From: Salinivirgaceae bacterium | GTDB lineage: Bacteria; Bacteroidota; Bacteroidia; Bacteroidales; Salinivirgaceae | Length of the DNA stretch: 55,123 bases | NCBI GenBank assembly: GCA_002869335.1 | Contig: PKTE01000072.1 | Span: 1-55,123 of the forward strand | Direction: 5' to 3' | In this document: positions 30,755-39,017 of the stretch, piece by piece | Layout of the letters: each line of letters begins with the position of its first letter | How positions within the stretch are numbered: position 1 is the first letter of the stretch | The notes under the pieces: generated by a model | The model's database searches: none | What the model was told of the DNA's origin: nothing | What the model saw: the letters and a program-made list of their open reading frames with translations, nothing else | Position numbers and translations under genes: made by a program

Positions 30755-33199
30755 ATGCCAGGTAAAGGTCTATATAAATTTTTTGTGAGTATTGTATTGC
30801 CATCTATACTCGCTATCTTGTTGTTTGTCATTACATTCTTTGTAGTTATTATACCGCAGTTTGAAAAGAATTTACTTAATGCTAAAAAAGAGACAATTAA
30901 GGAATTAACCCAATCTGCATGGAGTGTGTTGGACGAGCATAGGCAGGAGGTGGAAGATAGTCTGTTAACACTTGATGACGCCCAGCAAAAAGCTGCGCAT
31001 CAGATTGAGAAAATGCGTTATGGTAAAAATCGAAAAGACTATTTCTGGATTATTGATATGCGTCCATTCATGGTGATGCATCCATACCGTACGGAGTTGA
31101 TGGGGGATGATCTGTCAGAGTATAAAGATAATCATGGAAATAAGCTTTTTGTGGAGGCTGTTGAGGTTGTGAAAAATAAACAAGACGGCTTTGTAAACTA
31201 TTATTGGCAATGGAAAGATGATACCACCCGTATTGTTCCCAAATTATCATATGTAAAAGGGTTTGAACCCTGGGGATGGATTATTGGTACCGGTATTTAT
31301 CTGGAAGATGTACGCGCTGAAATAGCCCATCTGAAAAATCGATTATTGTTGATTTCTGTAGGTATTGTTTTCATTATCATATTGATTTGGTTTTATGTGA
31401 TTAGGCAAAGTTTACGTATTGAGAATAGTAGAAGAGGGGCAGAGCAAAATCTGCGACTGTCGCGGCAGAAATATAAATCCCTGGTAGAGGCCAGTACAGA
31501 TGGCACACTAATGATGGTTAATGACGAGATTATTTATCATAATCTGAAATTCAGAAAGCTTATTGAGAAATCTCAGGAGGATGGGTCAAATTTGGTTTTT
31601 GATGAATTATTTTCGCAGAAATGGGATAATATAAAGGCAAGTATAAAACAGCCTGATAAGTCACACAGTATTGAGTCTAAACTGATTGTTTCTCCTACAT
31701 GTGCCAAAGATGTAGTCCTTACTACTTCAAAGGTAGATTACTCAGGATCAGAAGGATACATTGTGATTGTGAAAGATGTTTCTACCGATAGACAGATAAG
31801 TAAAGAGTCGCAGGAGCTGGCGCGTGAGTTACAATTGCCTATGCTCAATATGAGTAAACCCATTGCCGGAAATGTGCAGCCTCTTTATACTGTAACATAT
31901 GAAACCTCTGTACACGAGGTGGCTAAACTGATGAAGAGATATGAGACATCTGCAGTGTTTGTAACTGCTGGTGGACAAATTGTAGGAATAATAACCGAAA
32001 AAAATATACCCAGTAGAATTGTAGCAGAAGGAAAGGAATTGACTACACCTGCTTCGGAAATAATGACTGCACCGGTACTTTCTATAGAAAATACTGCACC
32101 GCTGTATAAGGCTTTATTAATGAGTTGGAAGGATCAGGCTACGCATTTATTGGTGAAAAATGAAAATGATGAACCTATAGGTGTAGTGAGTAGAAGTGAG
32201 CTATTGGAATTTCAGCAAAATAGCTTAGGTTTTTTATCGAAAGAGATATATTCAGCTGAGACCATTGCAGAACTGGTTAAATTACACAAGCGTGTGCCGG
32301 TATTGGTAAAAGCGCTGCTAGATAGTGGAAGCAAATCGAGCAATATCACCTACGTAAATTCTTTTGTTGCCGATGCTATTCATCATCGGGTAATAGAATT
32401 AGCCATTGAGAAATTGGGTGAACCACCAGCAACGTTTTGTTTTATGGTAATGGGCAGTGAGGGACGCATGGAAGAGACTCTTTATACCGATCAGGATAAT
32501 GCTATTGTGTACGAAGATAATGTGGCCGATGTCAGTTATTTTAATCAGCTTTCTAAGCAAATAACGGAAGATCTACACAAAATAGGTTATAACCGATGCA
32601 AAGGCGATATAATGGCCAGTAATGCTAAATGGTGCAAATCACTTTCGGAATGGAAGCAATATTTTACAGATTGGACCCAATCACCCGATCCGCAAAATGT
32701 GTTGGATAGTAGTATTTTCTTTGACTTCAGATGTGTGTATGGTAATATGCAGCTTTCTGAAATGTTGAGGTTTCATTTGAAAAAATTGACTCCAAAAAAT
32801 GGCTTATTTTTTTATCATATGGCACAATCGCTGAACCGTTTTAAACCAGTGATCAATAGTGAAACGGTGGATCTTAAAAAAATACTTTTCCCACTGGTGG
32901 GGGCCATTCGGGTTTATAGCCTACACTATGGCTTTAGTACCACAAATACAATTACTCGATTGAAGCAACTCACCGAAAAACTCGAGCGTGTTGATGTCAA
33001 AGAGGTGCTCTATATATACGATTTTCTTACCCGGAAACGCCTCGAAATACAAACCAATGCTATTATGAATAATGAGCCACCCGATAATATGCTCGACATT
33101 ACTACGTTAACCATTGCTGAACGTAAATTACTGGATCATGCATTTGCCAAAATCAATGAGCTCTTAACGGGGTTGAATATGGATTTTGCAAGATCGTAA
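30755..33199 (+). CDS. Cache-domain sensor with PAS-like region, CBS pair and DUF294 (GlnD-like) nucleotidyltransferase
   Basis: YFWIIDMRPFMVMHPYRTELMGDDLSEYKD (Cache), CBS pair around VHEVAKLMKRYETSAVFVTAGGQIVGIITEKNI, NTase motif MGSEGRMEETLYTDQDNAIVYED. Confidence 0.85.
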   Translation: MPGKGLYKFFVSIVLPSILAILLFVITFFVVIIPQFEKNLLNAKKETIKELTQSAWSVLDEHRQEVEDSLLTLDDAQQKAAHQIEKMRYGKNRKDYFWIIDMRPFMVMHPYRTELMGDDLSEYKDNHGNKLFVEAVEVVKNKQDGFVNYYWQWKDDTTRIVPKLSYVKGFEPWGWIIGTGIYLEDVRAEIAHLKNRLLLISVGIVFIIILIWFYVIRQSLRIENSRRGAEQNLRLSRQKYKSLVEASTDGTLMMVNDEIIYHNLKFRKLIEKSQEDGSNLVFDELFSQKWDNIKASIKQPDKSHSIESKLIVSPTCAKDVVLTTSKVDYSGSEGYIVIVKDVSTDRQISKESQELARELQLPMLNMSKPIAGNVQPLYTVTYETSVHEVAKLMKRYETSAVFVTAGGQIVGIITEKNIPSRIVAEGKELTTPASEIMTAPVLSIENTAPLYKALLMSWKDQATHLLVKNENDEPIGVVSRSELLEFQQNSLGFLSKEIYSAETIAELVKLHKRVPVLVKALLDSGSKSSNITYVNSFVADAIHHRVIELAIEKLGEPPATFCFMVMGSEGRMEETLYTDQDNAIVYEDNVADVSYFNQLSKQITEDLHKIGYNRCKGDIMASNAKWCKSLSEWKQYFTDWTQSPDPQNVLDSSIFFDFRCVYGNMQLSEMLRFHLKKLTPKNGLFFYHMAQSLNRFKPVINSETVDLKKILFPLVGAIRVYSLHYGFSTTNTITRLKQLTEKLERVDVKEVLYIYDFLTRKRLEIQTNAIMNNEPPDNMLDITTLTIAERKLLDHAFAKINELLTGLNMDFARS

Positions 33200-33359
33200 G
33201 TAAAAGCAGCCACAATAAACCTTCTATATTTTGTAGACATGTAAGTTTTTTCATCGCAATTAATGGCTTCTAAGTTTTAGTAAATGATGAAAAATTTATG
33301 TGAAATTTAGTTAGAATTTACTAAGTAACTTTTAGTAACTTACTTTTAGTAACTTACCT

Positions 33360-33397
33360 TTTGTAATTTAACTTATTTGTTATACTTTTGAAGTATA
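33360..33397 (+). promoter_or_regulatory. Promoter with overlapping palindrome upstream of the ATPase gene
   Basis: TTTG (33360-33363), N19, TACTTTTG (33383-33390); palindrome TATACTT-ttg-AAGTATA 33381-33397 covers the -7 box. Confidence 0.65.
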
Positions 33398-33410
33398 AAA
33401 TATTTTTACG

Positions 33411-34541
33411 ATGGTTGCAATAAATAGAAATCCTTTTCCGGTTAGTGCTTATCAGGGAGCTGAATACTTTTGCGATAGGGAGGAAGAGTTGCAGTTTATT
33501 ACCAATGCAGTTTTGAATGGTGAATCTGTGACTTTGATGGCTATTAGGCGAATGGGTAAAACAGGTTTAATTCATCACTTCAAAGCGAATAAACCGAATG
33601 GAGTTGAGGTAATTTATGTAGATATTTTAGACACAGAAAATATGTCTGATTTTCTGAATAAGTTATCATCTGCAATATTATCGCAGTTTAAGGAGAGTTC
33701 AGGCATTGGTACCAAAATTTGGAAATTCATTAAAACATTGCGTCCTACATTAACTTTTGATCCCTTAACCGGAAGTCCTCAGGCTTCTTTCTCTGCCGTA
33801 CCTGACGATGTTTTCAGTAATATCGAATCTGTTTTACAGTTTCTTGAACAACAACAAGTTACAATAGTAATTGCCATAGATGAGTTTCAACAAATATTAC
33901 AATATCAGGAGCAAAATGTAGATGCCTGGCTGCGCACAAAAGTGCAGACGCTTAAAAATATTCGTTTTATTTTTTCAGGTAGTCAACAGCATCTAATGAC
34001 AGAGCTTTTTGCAAATCCTGCACGTCCGTTTTACCGAAGTACAGCATTTTTAAGGCTTCAGAAAATAAATAAGGATACTTATAGCAAATTCATACGTGCA
34101 CAATTCTCGAAACATAATCGGAAAATATCTAAAAAAATTACAGATGAGATTTTAGATTGGACAGAAGCCCATACTTATTATGTACAGCAATTGTGTAACA
34201 GAATTTATGCTTCAGGGATAAAAGGAATTACAGAAAAAGAATGGAGGCAACAAGCTGCAAATTTGCTCAATGAACAAGAGATGTTATTTTTTTCTTTTAG
34301 AAATATGTTGGCAAAAAACCAATGGAATTTATTAAAAGCAATTTCTAAAGAAGGCATTGTATATCAGCCCACATCATCAGCTTTTATAAAGAAATATAAT
34401 TTGAGTTCTTCTGCCAGTGTACTAAAAGCTATAAAAAGAATTGTTGAAATTGGACTTGTTTATAAAAATTTTGATACTGAAGGCAGAGAATATTATAGCA
34501 TGTATGATGTGTTTTTTAAACGATGGAGTGAGTTGAAATAG
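33411..34541 (+). CDS. ATP-binding protein (AAA / ATPase_2-like)
   Basis: Walker A-like MAIRRMGKTGLIHHF, Walker B-like VIAIDEFQQI, RFIFSGSQ sensor region. Confidence 0.8.
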   Translation: MVAINRNPFPVSAYQGAEYFCDREEELQFITNAVLNGESVTLMAIRRMGKTGLIHHFKANKPNGVEVIYVDILDTENMSDFLNKLSSAILSQFKESSGIGTKIWKFIKTLRPTLTFDPLTGSPQASFSAVPDDVFSNIESVLQFLEQQQVTIVIAIDEFQQILQYQEQNVDAWLRTKVQTLKNIRFIFSGSQQHLMTELFANPARPFYRSTAFLRLQKINKDTYSKFIRAQFSKHNRKISKKITDEILDWTEAHTYYVQQLCNRIYASGIKGITEKEWRQQAANLLNEQEMLFFSFRNMLAKNQWNLLKAISKEGIVYQPTSSAFIKKYNLSSSASVLKAIKRIVEIGLVYKNFDTEGREYYSMYDVFFKRWSELK

Positions 34542-34644
34542 TTTTTTGCGTAAAGCATTAATTCCCATTGACTTTTATCGTTAATATCTGACAAAAGAAT
34601 TCGTGTTTTCCTAACTTTACTATTGAATCTAAAAATATTGCATT

Positions 34645-35745
34645 ATGAAGAATATGATAATTAAATTACTTGCAATCATTGTGTTAAGCTTTTCTTTATT
34701 TAGTTGTAATGAACCTACGCAAGAACTAAAAGCAAAGAATGATCTGCAATATGATAAGGTGATTGTATCGTATAATGTGGCTGCTGAGGAATGGCCTGAA
34801 GAGTTGAGGAGTGAGGATTCCAGATGGCAAAACTGTATCCCTTTTTTATTGCCACAATCTGATATTGATTATAATGCATTTCTGGAAAAATACATCAGGG
34901 CTGCATTGAAGAAAGATGGAGTAATATATGATGAAACCATTGTTGATGAACCATATAAACCAATTACTGAGAAGTTATTATATCAACCAGGAGCGAAATG
35001 GCACTCTTACTTGTATGGGGTGGATAATGTGGATACAGTAAACCTGGAAGAGAATGTTAAATTGATTGATTTTGAGCGATATGTATCAGCAATTTTCTTT
35101 GAGGAGTGGTTTTTTAACGTTAAAAATCTTGAATTTGATAAGACTGTTTTGGGAGTGTCTCCAGTTTTTAGGTTTATACGAGATGATCAACTTATGAGAG
35201 GACGTTCCGGAATAGTTATGCCAGCGTTAAATATGGATGCATCAGCCTTGAAACAGTCTGATGAGCGTTTGGAGCGGGTTGGGAAATTGGTGTATGAATA
35301 TAAAATGTATCCGGCATCTTGTGCTGGAGAACAAGAGGGCTTTGCAGAAGAGCGAGTGAACTTCTATGCGCCAATGCTTAACAGTCATGGATTTATGCGA
35401 ATAATGGAAAAACTGATATTCAGCGCCATCAAAGGAGAACTAACTGTATATGATTTTTATGATAAAAGCAAGCAACTATCTAAAGATGAGGTGGCTGAGA
35501 GATGTAATTATCTTCCAGAGGAGGTTATGATGATCGATTATGATGGTAATGAGATTTTAAAAACAATAGAACCATATTTGGATGTGTATGAGATTGAATC
35601 GATGGTATTCGAAGAAGAGCTTTATATTGATTGGGAAACATTACGATTAACAAAGAAAGTTGTTAGTATAACTCCAGTACGAACATATTTCCATGAAAGC
35701 GGAGAGAGGCGGAAGAAGTTGATGGTGACTATAAAAATGCAGTAA
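34645..35745 (+). CDS. Hypothetical lipoprotein with two GldN/PorN-like motif copies
   Basis: Lipobox SLFSCN; FERYVSAIFFEEWFFN..KTVLGVSPVFRF and DVYEIESMVFEEELYID..KKVVSITPVRTY resemble GldN-type segments. Confidence 0.45.
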   Translation: MKNMIIKLLAIIVLSFSLFSCNEPTQELKAKNDLQYDKVIVSYNVAAEEWPEELRSEDSRWQNCIPFLLPQSDIDYNAFLEKYIRAALKKDGVIYDETIVDEPYKPITEKLLYQPGAKWHSYLYGVDNVDTVNLEENVKLIDFERYVSAIFFEEWFFNVKNLEFDKTVLGVSPVFRFIRDDQLMRGRSGIVMPALNMDASALKQSDERLERVGKLVYEYKMYPASCAGEQEGFAEERVNFYAPMLNSHGFMRIMEKLIFSAIKGELTVYDFYDKSKQLSKDEVAERCNYLPEEVMMIDYDGNEILKTIEPYLDVYEIESMVFEEELYIDWETLRLTKKVVSITPVRTYFHESGERRKKLMVTIKMQ

Positions 35746-35772
35746 TTTTAACTTTAATACATAATAAAATAT

Positions 35773-38700
35773 TTACATTCTAATTCCTATCAAAACTATA
35801 TCATCTACTTGTTCCTGATCGCCTTTCCAATTTTCAATTGTGAGATTTAATGATCTTTTTTGCTGATCCATAGTCTCCGGCTGTAACTCAAGTAGTAGGT
35901 TTTTAAATGGCTTTGACATAAATTTCCTGTTTTTTGGTCCGCCGATTTGGTCGGCATAACCGTCTGAAAACATATATATTGTGTCGTTTTCCAACAGGTC
36001 TAGTTCGACATTCGTAAATTTATCTTTTTCCTGTATATGAATACCAATAGGCATTTTGTCGGCTTTTACTTCATAAAGCGTATGGGTTTCATTTGAAACA
36101 GTTTTAATACCTTCTGTTAATTCCGGTGCTGGTTTGTTTGTGTCTCTTATTAAGAAGAGAGGATTATAGGCCCCGGCATATTGCAGCTTCCTCGTTTTCT
36201 TGTCTATAACGCAAAATGCGATATCCATTCCGTCTTTGGCTTCCCCCTCTTTACCTGTTTGGCGTAGCGAGGTTTTTACTTTATCGCGAAGCTGAGTTAA
36301 TATTCGACCAGCAGTAAGAACTCCTCCATTTTTTACGATTTCATTTAAGAAAGCCATGCCCAACATACTCATAAATGCTCCAGGCACACCATGCCCGGTA
36401 CAGTCTGCCGCAGTAATGAGAGTAAGGTCGCCTTCCTGTTTCATCCAGTAGAAATCACCACTAACCACATCTCGTGGTTTGAAAAGCACAAAGTGATTAG
36501 GTAACCTGGAAAATAGTAGCTCGTCAGGTGGTAGCAATGCTCGCTGAATACGTTTAGCATATTTGATACTGGCGGTAATCTCATCGTGTTGTTTTTCAAT
36601 CTGGTCTCTTTGGTGGCGAATCTCTGCTGTACGTTCTTTTACAACTCCTTCTAAATGCTCTTTATCTGCTTCTAACCTGCGAATATTTAACTTCACGATG
36701 ATATAAATGAGGATTACCAGTAAAATGAAATAACCGATGTATGCAAATATGGTTCTGTACCATGGTGGTTCAATTTTAAAAGAATAGGTGGCTATACTGC
36801 TTTCTGTGCCGTATATATTGCGTGCTTTAACCTTAAAAGTGTATGTTCCTTCTCGTAGGTTGGTATATTCCTTTTTTGTTTCTGTGCTCCATTTGGACCA
36901 TTCATTACTAGCTTCGTTAAAACCTTCTAGAAAGTAACTGAACTGATTTTCAGATTCCTCAATGTAGCTTGTGGCTGAGTAGTGGAAGGTAAGTCCATTG
37001 TGTTTATACTCCAATACAGGTACAATTTGCTTTTCGTTTACCAATCTATTGCCATGGTATAAAATGGAGTCTTCGCCAATGTACACCCTGCGTATCAGTG
37101 TGTTAAACGGGTCGTCATAACTCACTTTTGTTTTTGGATTGTATGTGAAAAGTCCTTCAGAAGTAGCAATCCATAAAACGCCTTCATCATCAGGATAAAT
37201 AGTATTAATTACGCACTCCGGTAGTCGACTGAACGGTGTGCTTAAGTCAGTGAAAGTTTGGTCTGGGTTTTTACGGATATGTTTTACTTCGTTGTATCCT
37301 TTTTTATTGGAAATAAGCCATAAATTATTTTTTTCCTTTTCGAATCCATCAATATAAACAATGTTTGCTTGAATTACACTATCTAATGTGTTAGATTCAA
37401 TAATTGAATCCATTTCTTGATTGTATTGGAATGTTTTGTATTTAGTTGAAAGAAATATGTTTTCATTCCATTTGAATGCATACAAACTTTCCGTTGTAGG
37501 AAGTCCTTTTTTATTATTATAAAAATTTATAAGAGTATCTTTTGCATTGAATTGTAATTTAATGAGTGCATTATTTCCCGTAGTTAACCAAATATTACCA
37601 TTATCATCTTCAATTATATCATATATTCGCTGTGTTATTCCTTTTATTTTATGATGTTTTATTAGTTGATTATTATTCAGAGAATAAACATACAATCCAT
37701 CACCTACGCCAACAAAAATCTTATCATGTGTTTTTGAGTATAATAGTTTGTATACCATATTGTCAGTTTCAAAAGTTTTTATGCTATTATTTTGAATGAT
37801 TGTAATATTATAAGCACCTCCAATTAATAGTTTATCATTAATCATTAAGAAACTCCAATATTCACCTTCTGTATTTTCAATAAGTTTAATTTTAGGCTTT
37901 TGACCTTTTATTTCATATTTGTAAACACCATTTAATGATGCAAAATACATCTCGTTTTTATATGAAATAATGTCTAAGATTTCATTTTCTAAACCAGTAT
38001 TTTTTTTGATTTTTCGAAAAGCAGAATTGAATTCAATTTTTGAAATTCCATTATTTAAAGCACACCATAATAATTGTCTGTTATCAGAGTTCTTCTCATG
38101 AAATGCTCCAAGTACTATTTCATCCTGAAGGCCACTTACTTTGTTATAAATTTCTTGAATTTTAAAACTTGAATCTATTTTAAGGATACCTCCATAAAGT
38201 GTATTTATTATATAACTGTTTTTATTTTTTAATCCTCCATATAGAATGTGGTCTTTTAAATAATTGTGTAATTCATTATAGTTGTCATTGACAGGTTGAA
38301 TTGATTTACCTGTTACCGTGTTATAGATAAATAATCCATTGATACGAGTACCAATTAAAACCTTATTTTTTTGATAAGGAAGTATTAAAAAAATATCTTT
38401 TCCTTTATAAAATTCTCCACCATTAGAGGGGATAAAGCTATTTCCTTTTAATTTCATTAACCCTTGAAAATATTCACCCATATAAAATTCATTACGAACT
38501 TTTAGTGAATAGAAGCCTCCTTTAGGAAGTTCAATTGATTTAAGTGTTCCTTTATGGTATTTAAAAATCTTTTTAAATGCACAAAATAAAATAGTACTAT
38601 CTGTAACATAAATTTTCTCAATTATTGAAAAGTCCTGCTCGCTTGAATTTAGGGAATCTGAAAGTGAATAGTAATGCATCCTACCTTGATTATCCGGACT

Positions 38701-39015
38701 AATATAACCAAACTCATTTTCGGCACCCACATATACAATTCCATTAGAGTCAATTGCGAGTGATCGCACCATCGCTGCTTTATTTATTTTAATTAAGTTC
38801 CAGTTAGTTCCATCAAATTGGATAACTCCAAGATTATTAGCAAAATACAATAGTCCTGATTGATCTTGAACTGTGGCCCAGTTTTGACTGTAGGCATCAT
38901 AATCTTTTATTGAGTAGTTTTTAATAAAAGGTTCTCCATAACGATTATATTGGGAGAATGAATAATGGAAGAACATCAGAAATGTAAATACTAATAAAAT
39001 GAGTTTCTGCATCAT
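35773..39015 (-). CDS. Reg_prop propeller / Y_Y_Y sensor with TM and cytoplasmic SpoIIE-type phosphatase domain
   Basis: Propeller-type repeats (GVLWIATSEGLFTYNPKTK), Y_Y_Y-like FKVKARNIYGTESSIATYSFKIEPPWYRT, TM, coiled coil, RDVVSGDFYWMKQEGDLTLITAADCTGHGVPGAFMSMLGM. Confidence 0.88.
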   Translation of the reverse strand: MMQKLILLVFTFLMFFHYSFSQYNRYGEPFIKNYSIKDYDAYSQNWATVQDQSGLLYFANNLGVIQFDGTNWNLIKINKAAMVRSLAIDSNGIVYVGAENEFGYISPDNQGRMHYYSLSDSLNSSEQDFSIIEKIYVTDSTILFCAFKKIFKYHKGTLKSIELPKGGFYSLKVRNEFYMGEYFQGLMKLKGNSFIPSNGGEFYKGKDIFLILPYQKNKVLIGTRINGLFIYNTVTGKSIQPVNDNYNELHNYLKDHILYGGLKNKNSYIINTLYGGILKIDSSFKIQEIYNKVSGLQDEIVLGAFHEKNSDNRQLLWCALNNGISKIEFNSAFRKIKKNTGLENEILDIISYKNEMYFASLNGVYKYEIKGQKPKIKLIENTEGEYWSFLMINDKLLIGGAYNITIIQNNSIKTFETDNMVYKLLYSKTHDKIFVGVGDGLYVYSLNNNQLIKHHKIKGITQRIYDIIEDDNGNIWLTTGNNALIKLQFNAKDTLINFYNNKKGLPTTESLYAFKWNENIFLSTKYKTFQYNQEMDSIIESNTLDSVIQANIVYIDGFEKEKNNLWLISNKKGYNEVKHIRKNPDQTFTDLSTPFSRLPECVINTIYPDDEGVLWIATSEGLFTYNPKTKVSYDDPFNTLIRRVYIGEDSILYHGNRLVNEKQIVPVLEYKHNGLTFHYSATSYIEESENQFSYFLEGFNEASNEWSKWSTETKKEYTNLREGTYTFKVKARNIYGTESSIATYSFKIEPPWYRTIFAYIGYFILLVILIYIIVKLNIRRLEADKEHLEGVVKERTAEIRHQRDQIEKQHDEITASIKYAKRIQRALLPPDELLFSRLPNHFVLFKPRDVVSGDFYWMKQEGDLTLITAADCTGHGVPGAFMSMLGMAFLNEIVKNGGVLTAGRILTQLRDKVKTSLRQTGKEGEAKDGMDIAFCVIDKKTRKLQYAGAYNPLFLIRDTNKPAPELTEGIKTVSNETHTLYEVKADKMPIGIHIQEKDKFTNVELDLLENDTIYMFSDGYADQIGGPKNRKFMSKPFKNLLLELQPETMDQQKRSLNLTIENWKGDQEQVDDIVLIGIRM

Positions 39016-39017
39016 AA

